Of a stretch of 10,799 bases of DNA, positions 1-6,120 are shown one piece after another (positions within the stretch are counted from its first letter, which is position 1; each line of letters begins with the position of its first letter). Under the pieces are notes generated by a model that was not told the origin of the DNA, ran no database searches, and was given only the letters and a program-made list of their open reading frames with translations. The position numbers and the translations under genes were made by a program. Source of the DNA: Cyanobacteria bacterium M_surface_7_m2_037 (lineage in GTDB: Bacteria; Cyanobacteriota; Cyanobacteriia; PCC-6307; Cyanobiaceae); assembly GCA_016882585.1 (NCBI GenBank), contig VGPP01000053.1, positions 1 to 10,799 of the forward strand, given 5' to 3'.

Positions 1-1
1 G

Positions 2-55
2 CTGATGTCTAGTGGCGTGGCCAGGGTCAAGCTCGAGGTGCTCGAGAAGCACTGA
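2..55 (+). CDS. RlpA-like protein, C-terminal end only (partial)
   Basis: An open frame enters from the left edge and ends at TGA 53-55, giving 17 residues ending SSGVARVKLEVLEKH. The pattern 'GVA.VKLEVL' resembles the closing strand of the double-psi beta-barrel domain in RlpA-family proteins, which are septal or peptidoglycan-associated lytic transglycosylase-like proteins. A strong terminator 24 bases downstream supports this as a true gene end. Only a few codons are visible, so the family assignment rests on one short motif and is an inference. Confidence 0.5.
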   Translation: MMSSGVARVKLEVLEKH

Positions 56-78
56 TTCGCAGCCTTGCGAAGCTCACG

Positions 79-110
79 GCCCATCCGCCTTTCGGGCGGA
101 TGGGCTTTGT
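79..110 (+). terminator. Rho-independent terminator between rlpA-like gene and panC-cmk
   Basis: A perfect 11-bp GC-rich stem (79-89 pairing with 95-105) encloses a 5-base loop and is followed by TTTGTGTT. It sits 24 bases after the upstream stop codon and 25 bases before the panC start. It should end transcription of the upstream gene, so panC-cmk would need its own promoter or readthrough. Confidence 0.85.
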
Positions 111-134
111 GTTGCCAGGCGATGCTGGGTGTTG

Positions 135-1724
135 ATGGCTGATGCGTCTGTGCCACTGCTGACCACCACGGCTGCGTTGCAGCGGTGGTGCAGCTTGCAG
201 CGCAGCGAGCGTGCGCTGCATTTCGTGCCGACCATGGGTGCCCTGCATGCGGGGCATCAACGGTTGATCGCGCGCGCCGCTGCACCTGTCGCAAGGGGGC
301 GGCCGGCTGTTCTGGTGAGCGTCTTTGTCAATCCGCTGCAGTTCGCCCCCGGGGAAGATTTCAACCGCTACCCGCGCACCCTCGAGCAGGACCTTGCGCG
401 TGCTGCCCTTGCAGGGGCCGGCGCCGTTTGGGCGCCCGATGCGGCGTCGATCTATCCAGACGGGCTGCAGCAGGTGAAGCGCCTGCAGCCGCCTTTGGCC
501 CTCACAGGAGTGCTCTGCGGCCGCAGCCGTCCGGGGCATTTCGAGGGGGTCGCCACCGTGGTGGCGCGTCTGTTGGCGCTGGTCAGGCCCGACCGTCTGT
601 TTCTGGGTGAAAAAGACTGGCAGCAGCTTGTGGTGCTGCGGCGTGTGGTGGCTGATCTGGCTCTCCCGCTCAAGATCAGCGGCATCGGCACGGTGCGCGA
701 CGCTGATGGTCTGGCCCTCAGTTCGCGCAATGCCTACCTAAGCGCCGCCGAGCGCCAGCAGGCGCGGGCCCTGCCCCAGGCGCTGCAGGCTGCCGCTGCG
801 GCCGCGGCCGCAGGCAGCCGTGATGCCGCAGCTCTGCTTGAGCTGGTGCGTACGCAGTTGGAGGCTGCAGCGTTGGCAGTCGATTACGTCGCGTGCGTGG
901 CGCCGCATACGCTGAGCCCGCTGCGCCGTTGCGATGGGCTGTCCTTGTTGGCAGCTGCAGTGCACTGCGGATCAGCTCGTCTGATCGACCATGTGTTTTT
1001 GATGACCCGCGCCCCGATCGTTGCCATCGATGGCCCTGCCGGTGCCGGCAAGAGCACGGTGACCAAGGCCTTTGCCGCCCGCCTGGCTCTGGTGTACCTG
1101 GACACGGGGGCCATGTACCGGGCCCTGACCTGGTGGGTCCAGCGTCAGGGGGTTGACCCTGCCGATGCCGCTGCGGTGGCGCCCCTGCTCGTGGGGCTTG
1201 ATCTGCAGCTGGGGGCCGCCGCGGGTGCCTCTGGTGGCGCCCAGTGCGTGACCATCAATGGTCATGACGTCACCGAGGCGATTCGCAGCCCCGACGTCAC
1301 TGCTTTGGTGTCAACCGTGGCCGCCCATGGCTGTGTGCGCGAGGCGCTCACGGCCCAGCAGCAGGCCATGGGACGCCGCGGTGGTCTGGTGGCCGAAGGC
1401 CGCGACATCGGCACGGCGGTGTTCCCTGATGCCGAGCTCAAGGTGTTTCTCACCGCCACCGTGGCCGAGCGGGCGCGGCGCCGCGCGCTCGATCTGGCCC
1501 AGCGCGGTTTTGCCGTGCCCGAGCTCGCAGAGCTCGAAGCCCAGATCGCCGAGCGCGATCATCTCGACTCGACCCGTGAGATCGCGCCGCTGCAGCAGGC
1601 GCCTGATGCCATCGAGCTGATCACCGACGGCATGAGCATCGATGCGGTGATTGAGCAGCTGGTCGATCTCTTTCGCGCCCGCGTGCCCGAGGACGCCTGG
1701 CCGCCGCAGCCTCAGCAGCCATAG
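135..1724 (+). CDS. panC/cmk: Bifunctional pantoate--beta-alanine ligase / cytidylate kinase
   Basis: This is a fused cytoplasmic enzyme of about 529 residues. The N-terminal half is pantothenate synthetase, which joins pantoate and beta-alanine using ATP in coenzyme A synthesis. It shows the HIGH-type motif TMGALHAGH (about residues 33-41), then FVNPLQF, a GHFEGV segment, LFLGEKDWQQ and the KMSKS-like ALSSRN. The C-terminal half is CMP/dCMP kinase, with P-loop GPAGAGKST (about 300-308), DTGAMYRA and AEGRDIGT. This PanC-Cmk fusion is a known arrangement in cyanobacteria. I chose ATG 135 because homology begins just after it and the terminator at 79-110 lies before it; in-frame GTG and TTG codons directly precede this ATG. 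The junction contains an alanine-rich stretch with an 18-bp palindrome (796-813), explained by GCN/CTG codons. Both halves look complete. Confidence 0.96.
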   Translation: MADASVPLLTTTAALQRWCSLQRSERALHFVPTMGALHAGHQRLIARAAAPVARGRPAVLVSVFVNPLQFAPGEDFNRYPRTLEQDLARAALAGAGAVWAPDAASIYPDGLQQVKRLQPPLALTGVLCGRSRPGHFEGVATVVARLLALVRPDRLFLGEKDWQQLVVLRRVVADLALPLKISGIGTVRDADGLALSSRNAYLSAAERQQARALPQALQAAAAAAAAGSRDAAALLELVRTQLEAAALAVDYVACVAPHTLSPLRRCDGLSLLAAAVHCGSARLIDHVFLMTRAPIVAIDGPAGAGKSTVTKAFAARLALVYLDTGAMYRALTWWVQRQGVDPADAAAVAPLLVGLDLQLGAAAGASGGAQCVTINGHDVTEAIRSPDVTALVSTVAAHGCVREALTAQQQAMGRRGGLVAEGRDIGTAVFPDAELKVFLTATVAERARRRALDLAQRGFAVPELAELEAQIAERDHLDSTREIAPLQQAPDAIELITDGMSIDAVIEQLVDLFRARVPEDAWPPQPQQP

Positions 1725-1770
1725 GCCTTTGCCGCACTAGCGGGCGGATGCTTGCAGCACTCCCCCCTCC

Positions 1771-1806
1771 TACAGGTGACCATGGTCATGACCATGGTCA
1801 CCTGTA
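1771..1806. repeat. 36-bp perfect palindrome in a convergent intergenic gap
   Basis: Each 18-base half is the exact reverse complement of the other, with no central spacer (centre between 1788 and 1789). The core is two tandem copies of the 12-base palindrome TGACCATGGTCA, flanked by TACAGG and CCTGTA. It lies between the end of panC-cmk (1724) and the end of the phosphatase gene (1824), which converge. It could form a long hairpin in RNA from either strand, or a cruciform. No T-tract follows, so it is not a standard intrinsic terminator. A dimeric protein-binding site or a bidirectional transcription block are alternatives. Confidence 0.9.
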
Positions 1807-1809
1807 CAA

Positions 1810-1824
1810 AGCGTTGCCAACGCT
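1810..1824 (-). terminator. Weak hairpin after the phosphatase stop codon
   Basis: On the minus strand, AGCGTT and AACGCT flank a 3-base loop and are followed by TTTGT, overlapping the stop codon of the phosphatase gene. The 6-bp stem is short and the T-tract imperfect. With the adjacent 36-bp palindrome it may contribute to ending the cpcE-cpcF-phosphatase transcript. Confidence 0.3.
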
Positions 1825-2327
1825 CACATCCGCGGCTCAGGTTTGAGGGTCTGCAGCGCCTCCAACAGGCCACCACAGGCATCCTCGAGCAGATCGAGCA
1901 CGTGCTCAAACCCCTGGGGCCCGCCGTAATACGGATCAGGGACCTCGTGGGTGCTGCTGTGGATCCGGCAGTAGGAGGTCATGGGGCTGATCTGGGCCTG
2001 AGCGCTGGGGTTGCCAGCCTCCAGCGCCAGGGCGCGCACCGCCGCCAGGTTGTCGCCATCCATCGTCACGATGTGATCGAAGCTGTGCAGATCGCCCAGC
2101 TCGAGTTGGCGGGCCCGGCTGGTGAGCGCGATGCCGCGCCGGGCGGCCGCGGCGCGCATGCGCTCATCGGCGCGCCGGCCCACATGCCAGCCGCCGGTGC
2201 CGGCCGAGTCGACCACAAAGCGATCGCTGAGGCCCTGCTGCTCCAGCAGGTGCACAAACACCCCTTCGGCCGCCGGTGAGCGGCAGATGTTGCCCAGACA
2301 GACAAACAGCACCCGTGTTGTGGTCAT
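1824..2327 (-). CDS. Low-molecular-weight protein-tyrosine phosphatase
   Basis: A 167-residue cytoplasmic phosphatase of normal family length. The signature loop CLGNICRS supplies the nucleophile Cys10 and phosphate-binding Arg16 (C-x5-R), and the late DPYYGG segment supplies the general acid Asp131. It should hydrolyse phosphotyrosine on proteins; the substrate cannot be read from sequence. I chose ATG 2327 because the P-loop lies close to the N-terminus in this family and because ATGA overlaps the cpcF stop by four bases, implying translational coupling. It is the last gene of a cpcE-cpcF-phosphatase transcription unit, which hints at a possible link to phycobilisome state. That link is inference from position only. 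Confidence 0.95.
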   Translation of the reverse strand: MTTTRVLFVCLGNICRSPAAEGVFVHLLEQQGLSDRFVVDSAGTGGWHVGRRADERMRAAAARRGIALTSRARQLELGDLHSFDHIVTMDGDNLAAVRALALEAGNPSAQAQISPMTSYCRIHSSTHEVPDPYYGGPQGFEHVLDLLEDACGGLLEALQTLKPEPRM

Positions 2328-2959
2328 GGCTGCAAGCGTTGCAAGGCCAGTGCAGCACGCAGCCGCACCACAGTGGCCTCTTCGGTGGCCGCGTCGCTCA
2401 GGCGGCACAGGGCGGTGCAGCTGCTGCTGTGGCTGCTGTGCCCGGTAGGCCACCTGCTGCCCAGAGCCAGACCCTCAAGCCCGACCGCCACGGCGTAGCG
2501 CACCACCCATTCGCCGTCGCTGGTGGCCTCGAGCAGGGCGGTCAGGGCATGTTGCTGCACGGTGTTGCGTTCGCCGCTGGCCAGGGCATCGAGCGCGAGG
2601 GCGCCCAGGCCCTTGGCGGCGGCGCGCCGCACGCTCGGTCCCACATCGGTGAGCAGGGCTTCGACCAGCAGATCCAGCCCACGCACATCGCCGATGCCAG
2701 CCAGCGCGCGCACCGCCCAGGCGCGGGCGCCGTAGTTGCGCGGGTCGAGCTGCAGCAGATGGTCCACCGCCGGGCTGCCGATGGCGATCAGCCCATCGAC
2801 GGCTGCCACCGCGGCACCGGGGTTGTTGAAGCCCAGCACCTCCACCAGGGTGGGGGCTGCTGCGGCGCTGCCACTGGCCGCCAGCGCTGCTGTGGCGCGC
2901 ACCAGCTCAAGCGCGCTGCTGGCGTCCTGCACGGCACTGATCAGGGGTTGCACGCTCAT
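2324..2959 (-). CDS. cpcF: Phycocyanin alpha phycocyanobilin lyase, CpcF subunit
   Basis: A HEAT-repeat protein of about 211 residues, matching CpcF in size and motifs: FNNPGAAVAAVDGL, YGARAWAVRALAGIGD, VRRAAAKGLG and WVVRYAVAVGLEGL. With CpcE it forms the heterodimer that attaches phycocyanobilin to Cys84 of phycocyanin alpha. The start is ambiguous: GTG 2968 overlaps the cpcE stop as GTGA, while ATG 2959 lies five bases after that stop. I give the ATG; no clear ribosome site decides it. Near the C-terminus a Ser/His/Cys-rich stretch (about 2405-2440) is unlike a HEAT helix. The next frame reads more naturally there, so two compensating indels are possible. It is co-transcribed with cpcE and the phosphatase. 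Confidence 0.9.
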   Translation of the reverse strand: MSVQPLISAVQDASSALELVRATAALAASGSAAAAPTLVEVLGFNNPGAAVAAVDGLIAIGSPAVDHLLQLDPRNYGARAWAVRALAGIGDVRGLDLLVEALLTDVGPSVRRAAAKGLGALALDALASGERNTVQQHALTALLEATSDGEWVVRYAVAVGLEGLALGSRWPTGHSSHSSSCTALCRLSDAATEEATVVRLRAALALQRLQP

Positions 2960-2964
2960 GGCGA

Positions 2965-3765
2965 TCACAACAAGGCGTCCATGGCAGCCAGCAGGGCGTC
3001 CTCGCCCGGCTCACCGCTGCCGTTTTCGACCAGGCCGCGCAGGGCGATCAGCTTGAGGCTGTTTTCGGCCAGGGTGGCGCTGATGGCCTCGGCAGCCGGC
3101 CGCCAGCCGGCGGCACCCAGGTCCATCAGCGCAGCGCGGCGCACATGCAGCTGGCCATCGCCCAGCAGGGCCAGCAATGGCTCGGCCCATCGCGCCTCAC
3201 CGCTGAGCTGGAGCAGCGCGCGCGCGGCGGCACTGCGAATCAGCGGCCACTCATGGCTGCTGAAGGGTTCAATCACCGCCAGAACCTCAGGCGTGGCCAC
3301 ACCGATCTCACCCAGCGCCTCCAGCAGGGCTTCGCAGGGCTCCACCAGTCGCGGGCAGCTGGTTTGGCGGGCGCCGGCCACGGCTGGCCCACCGGCCAGG
3401 CGCGTGCAGATGGGCGCCACGGCTTCACGGGCGCGCAGATCCCCCAGGGCGCGGGCGGCGGCTTCGCGTAGGCCATCGTCCGGATCGGCCAGGGCGTCCA
3501 GCAGCTCAGGTACGGCGGCGTGGGCGGCCGGCGCCAGCTTGCCCAGGGCGCGGGCGGCGTTACGGGCCACGGCGTTCTCTTCGACGCCGGCACCGGGGTC
3601 ACGGGGGCGGCGCTGCTTGAGCGCCTCAATCAACAGGGGTACGGCATCGGGATGCTGGCTGCGGTTGCGCCCCAGCCACCAGGCGCCGTAGTACTGCATC
3701 GAGGGGTCCTCGCTCTGGCGCAGTCGCCCGAGCGCTTCGGCCTCGTTGATCGGTTCTCCCGCCAT
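2965..3765 (-). CDS. cpcE: Phycocyanin alpha phycocyanobilin lyase, CpcE subunit
   Basis: A HEAT/PBS-lyase repeat protein of about 266 residues, the usual length for CpcE. Near the N-terminus it carries the typical 'LRQSEDPSMQYYGAWWLG' block, then repeats such as ARNAARALGKLAPAA, LREAAARALGDL and IRSAAARALLQL. It pairs with CpcF to load phycocyanobilin onto phycocyanin alpha. ATG 3765 places the conserved block at about residue 15; an upstream in-frame ATG at 3873 would add an atypical tail. It is the first gene of cpcE-cpcF-phosphatase and lies downstream of the broken cpcB'-'cpcA ORF and its terminator. PecE/RpcE-type lyases are related alternatives, but the adjacent cpcA sequence favours CpcE. 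Confidence 0.92.
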   Translation of the reverse strand: MAGEPINEAEALGRLRQSEDPSMQYYGAWWLGRNRSQHPDAVPLLIEALKQRRPRDPGAGVEENAVARNAARALGKLAPAAHAAVPELLDALADPDDGLREAAARALGDLRAREAVAPICTRLAGGPAVAGARQTSCPRLVEPCEALLEALGEIGVATPEVLAVIEPFSSHEWPLIRSAAARALLQLSGEARWAEPLLALLGDGQLHVRRAALMDLGAAGWRPAAEAISATLAENSLKLIALRGLVENGSGEPGEDALLAAMDALL

Positions 3766-3892
3766 GGGGCGCCTGGTACTGGCGCCGATCCTGGCCGATG
3801 CCCCTGCCCCCGTGGCGGGCTTCGTAACAGCATTTGGTTGCAGCTGTGTGCCACAACGCCGTGCTGCGCCCATGACGATGGTTCCCAAGCAC

Positions 3893-3919
3893 AAAAAAGC
3901 CCTCGCCTGTGGCGAGGGC
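3893..3919 (-). terminator. Rho-independent terminator/attenuator after the cpcA remnant
   Basis: On the minus strand a perfect 9-bp stem (3919-3911 pairing with 3907-3899, GCCCTCGCC/GGCGAGGGC) with a 3-base loop is followed by six T residues. It lies 40 bases past the cpcA stop codon and about 130 bases before the cpcE start. In phycocyanin operons such a hairpin commonly limits readthrough from cpcBA into cpcE/F; that role here is inferred from position. Confidence 0.9.
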
Positions 3920-3958
3920 ATGGGAGATCGAGACGCGATCGAGAGGCGTTGTCTGAGA

Positions 3959-4255
3959 TCAGACGAGTGCGTTGATGGCGTAGTCGATGTAGTTGTTGGC
4001 GATGACGCCGGGGTCGCCGGAGATGCCGTGGTTGGCCTTGATGTAGTTCAGGGCCTCGACATACCAGGAGGGGGAGAGTTCGAAAGCGCGGTTGATCTCG
4101 TCGAGACCGGCGATCAGGTACTCATCCATGGGGCCGGTGCCGCCTGCCACGAGGCAGTAGGTGACCATGCGGAGGTAGTAACCGATGTCACGGGCGCACT
4201 TGGCCTTGCCGCGGGCGTTGGCCTGGGCGATCACCTTGGCAAATCCGTCACACTC
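3959..4255 (-). pseudogene. cpcB'-'cpcA chimeric remnant of the phycocyanin operon
   Basis: The frame from about 4213 to the stop at 3959 matches the last 84 residues or so of phycocyanin alpha (KCARDIGYYLRMVTYCLVAGGTGP in two parts, then LSPSWYVEAL and NYIDYAINAL). It includes the bilin-attachment cysteine equivalent to CpcA Cys84. Directly before it, in the same frame, CDGFAKVIAQANARG matches the N-terminus of phycocyanin beta (MFDAFAKVVAQADARG type). Since cpcB precedes cpcA, this is what a deletion of most of cpcB and the first half of cpcA would leave, with the join at the ARGK codons common to both. The codon where CpcB Met1 should be is GAG. The frame stays open to GTG 4390, which has an AGGAGG six bases before it, so a 143-residue chimera could be made. 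It lacks the first globin-like half, so normal function is unlikely. A local assembly error is the main alternative. Confidence 0.8.
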
Positions 4256-4262
4256 TGCGGAG

Positions 4263-4301
4263 AGCGCTCTTGTGGTGGAAGCCGTGAACGTCAAGAGCGC
4301 T
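4263..4301. repeat. 10-bp inverted repeat upstream of the cpcB-like codons
   Basis: AGCGCTCTTG (4263-4272) and CAAGAGCGCT (4292-4301) are exact inverted copies separated by 19 bases. They lie just upstream of the CpcB-like codons and within the gap between the divergent remnant and ho1. The repeat could be an operator for a dimeric regulator or an RNA hairpin in the chimeric transcript; no assignment is possible from sequence alone. Confidence 0.55.
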
Positions 4302-4387
4302 GGTCGCGCTGTGAAGACAGGCAACCCTTTGCAAAGAAAGTGGCTCGTACTTGTTGCCCCCATTAAGTTGACGACGTGCTTGATCTG

Positions 4388-4402
4388 CACAGCTGACCTC
4401 CT
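4388..4402 (-). promoter_or_regulatory. Strong Shine-Dalgarno plus GTG start facing the cpcB'-'cpcA remnant
   Basis: On the minus strand AGGAGG (4402-4397) stands six bases before GTG (4390-4388), which opens the frame running through the chimeric phycocyanin remnant to 3959. The intervening residues (about 45) match nothing I recognise. The site may be the original cpcB ribosome-binding site, or one created or exposed by rearrangement. The divergent ho1 gene shows no comparable site on its own strand. Confidence 0.45.
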
Positions 4403-4413
4403 GATCGACAACC

Positions 4414-5133
4414 ATGGCCATTGCCCTTGCCTCCCAGCTGCGTGAAGGCACCAAGAAAGCCCACACCATGGCCGAAAATACCGGCTTCGTGAGCTGCTTT
4501 CTCAAAGGCGTGGTGGACAAGGTCAGCTACCGCACCCTGGTGGCCGATCTCTATTTCGTGTATGACGCGATGGAGCAGGAGATCGGCAGGCTGCGGGCCG
4601 CCGGCCATCCGGTGGTGGGCCCGGTGGGCTTCCCTGAACTGAACCGGCGCGAGAGCCTGGAGCAGGACCTGGCCTTCTACTTCGGCGACAGCTGGCGCAA
4701 CAGCGTCAAAGCCACCCCGGCCGCCCAGGAGTATGTAGCTCGCATTCATCAGATCGCCCAGGAGTCGCCCGAGCTGCTGGTGGGGCACCACTACACCCGC
4801 TACATCGGCGATCTCTCCGGCGGTCAGATCCTCAAAAACATTGCCCAAAAGGCGATGAACCTGGGTGACCATGACGGCCTGCGCTTCTACGAATTCGACG
4901 CGATCCCCGACGAGAAGGGCTTCAAGACCAACTACCGCGCCACCCTCGACGCCCTGCCGATCGATCAGGCCACGGGCGATCGGATCGTGGCGGAAGCCAA
5001 TCACGCCTTTCACCTAAACATGGCAATGTTCCAGGAGCTTGAGGGCAACCTTATCGCCGCCATCGGCAAGGTGCTGTTCGGCTTCCTCACCCGCCGCCAG
5101 CGGGCCGGCAGCACCGAGGCGGTCCTGAGCTGA
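4414..5133 (+). CDS. ho1: Heme oxygenase (biliverdin-producing, ferredoxin-dependent type)
   Basis: A 239-residue soluble enzyme that opens heme to biliverdin, the precursor of phycocyanobilin. The proximal heme ligand is His17 in KKAHTMAEN, and the distal-helix motif GDLSGGQ lies at about residues 132-138. Other family blocks include ADLYFVYDAME, VGHHYTRYIGDLSGG and a final EANHAFHLNMAMFQELEG. ATG 4414 gives the standard N-terminus; no clear ribosome-binding site precedes it. It is transcribed divergently from the phycocyanin remnant and lyase genes, so bilin supply and bilin attachment sit back to back. It appears intact, suggesting that bilin synthesis is kept even though the neighbouring cpcBA is broken. 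It could be one of several heme oxygenase copies. Confidence 0.95.
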   Translation: MAIALASQLREGTKKAHTMAENTGFVSCFLKGVVDKVSYRTLVADLYFVYDAMEQEIGRLRAAGHPVVGPVGFPELNRRESLEQDLAFYFGDSWRNSVKATPAAQEYVARIHQIAQESPELLVGHHYTRYIGDLSGGQILKNIAQKAMNLGDHDGLRFYEFDAIPDEKGFKTNYRATLDALPIDQATGDRIVAEANHAFHLNMAMFQELEGNLIAAIGKVLFGFLTRRQRAGSTEAVLS

Positions 5134-5278
5134 GATCATGTATCTCGCTTTTCTGCGCCCGAAAAAAGTACGGGTAGCCCTCAGGTGTTTGGGCCTTCGA
5201 GGTGAAAACAAAGCCAGAGAATTTCACCCAAAACTTTGGAAGGAGAAAAGCCAAAATACCTAATCCCGCCTGCTTCAT
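5087..5278 (-). CDS. Possible small membrane protein overlapping the DoxX stop
   Basis: ATG 5278 overlaps the DoxX stop as TGATG, an arrangement typical of translational coupling. It opens a 63-residue frame beginning MKQAGLGILAFLLPKFW, with one hydrophobic stretch. Its 3' end runs antisense over the last codons of ho1, and the local DNA is more AT-rich than its surroundings. I do not recognise the protein. It may be real, a decayed tail, or a chance frame. Confidence 0.3.
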   Translation of the reverse strand: MKQAGLGILAFLLPKFWVKFSGFVFTSKAQTPEGYPYFFRAQKSEIHDLSSGPPRCCRPAGGG

Positions 5279-5798
5279 CACCGGGCGCTGGAGTTGACGG
5301 TCACCGGGATGGCACGCAGCTCGCCAGAGTGCTGTGAGGAAACAGCAGGTTCAACGTCATTGGTCGTGCTGAGGTCGTCGAGCATCGCTGGCACGATGCC
5401 GGCATCGAAGGAGAAGCGACCGGGGCCGTTGAACAGCAGGGCGAAGCTGCCGCCGAGGTAGAGCAGCACCAGTTCCAGCACATAGATGTTGAAGCCGGCG
5501 GTGGAGATGTGCTGATAGGCCGCCACCGTCATCGTGCCGCTGAGGGCCAGGGCACCCACGGGAGTGAGCAGGCCGAGGATCACCAGCCAGCTGCCGATCA
5601 GCTCCGAGAAGCCGGCGGCGTAGGCGAAGAACAGCGGGAAGGGCAGGTGCAGCGAGGCCACATAGGTGTTGGCGAACTGCTGGGGATCGGCGAGCTTCTC
5701 CTGGCCGTGGTGAATCAACAGCTCGCCGATGCTCAGGCGCAGCAGCAGCAGACCGACGGAAGCCAGCAGGCCGGGGGGCGCTGCAGGTAGGCGCGCAC
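5278..5798 (-). CDS. DoxX-family membrane protein with an apparent 5' frameshift
   Basis: The frame from about 5781 to the stop at 5278 encodes a DoxX-like integral membrane protein: GLLLLRLSIGELLIHHGQEKL, LPFPLFFAYAAGFSELIG, GLLTPVGALALSGTM and YVLELVLLYLGGSFALLFNGPG, about four membrane segments. DoxX proteins are associated with quinone or thiol redox chemistry in some organisms; the role here is unknown. No ATG, GTG or TTG precedes the first membrane segment in this frame; the first is TTG 5718, inside that segment. In the frame offset by one base, GTG 5798 starts (V)RAYLQ, which would continue smoothly into APPGLLASVG if one base were restored near 5781. So either one base is missing here (sequence error) or the gene is freshly inactivated. 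Confidence 0.75.
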
Positions 5799-5806
5799 GG
5801 CAGGTG

Positions 5807-5947
5807 CTACTGCCGTGAGCCCAGCCGGGGCGCAGACTTTGAGGCGGGAATGTCGATCGCGACGAACCTGTTCATCGCGACGAACCAGAGGGCGACGCAG
5901 GCGACCATGAAGCCGCCGAACAGCTCAAGCAGGGTGGACGTGGACAT
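5807..5947 (-). CDS. Small single-pass membrane protein (46 residues), unknown
   Basis: ATG 5947 to TAG 5807 encodes 46 residues with one clear membrane helix (LFGGFMVACVALWFVAM) and a short polar tail. It lies just upstream of the DoxX gene on the same strand, nine bases from its likely GTG start, so the two may be co-transcribed. A 13-base direct repeat (18-base period) inside it duplicates WFVAMN/RFVAID. I recognise no family, and no clear ribosome site precedes the ATG. The hydrophobic pattern and tight spacing argue for a real gene. Confidence 0.5.
   Translation of the reverse strand: MSTSTLLELFGGFMVACVALWFVAMNRFVAIDIPASKSAPRLGSRQ
5856..5886. repeat. 13-bp tandem direct repeat with 18-bp period
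   Basis: ATCGCGACGAACC occurs at 5856-5868 and again at 5874-5886. The 18-base period keeps the reading frame of the 46-residue membrane ORF and duplicates six residues at the end of its helix. It is probably a small in-frame duplication. Confidence 0.7.
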
Positions 5948-6032
5948 TGAGGTGAAAGAATTTTTTAGAAAATCATGGCAACCTTCATTAAGGAACGTGA
6001 AGCGCAGCGGGCATCCAGCCCAGCCCAGCCAT

Positions 6033-6085
6033 GGCGGGGCTTCCGGGCGGCGGCTCGGAGCCCCAGACCTCGCGGAAGCCCCGCC
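6033..6085. repeat. Long GC-rich hairpin in a divergent intergenic region
   Basis: A 13-bp perfect stem (6033-6045 with 6073-6085, GGCGGGGCTTCCG/CGGAAGCCCCGCC) surrounds a 27-base loop that contains a further GGCTC/GAGCC hairpin. It lies between the starts of two divergent genes (5947 minus and 6121 plus), where a terminator is not expected. It could be a structured 5' leader, an operator, or a remnant of a small repeat element. Confidence 0.7.
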
Positions 6086-6120
6086 GTACCGCCAGGATGT
6101 GACGAAGTCGTTACATATTG

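Noticed and set aside
788..819. Near-palindromic GC run containing the 18-bp palindrome at 796-813
   Set aside because: It lies within panC and is explained by an alanine-rich coding stretch.
2276..3691. Long plus-strand open frame opposite cpcE and cpcF
   Set aside because: It is antisense to well-supported HEAT-repeat genes, and its translation is low-complexity Ala/Arg/Ser with no recognisable domain.
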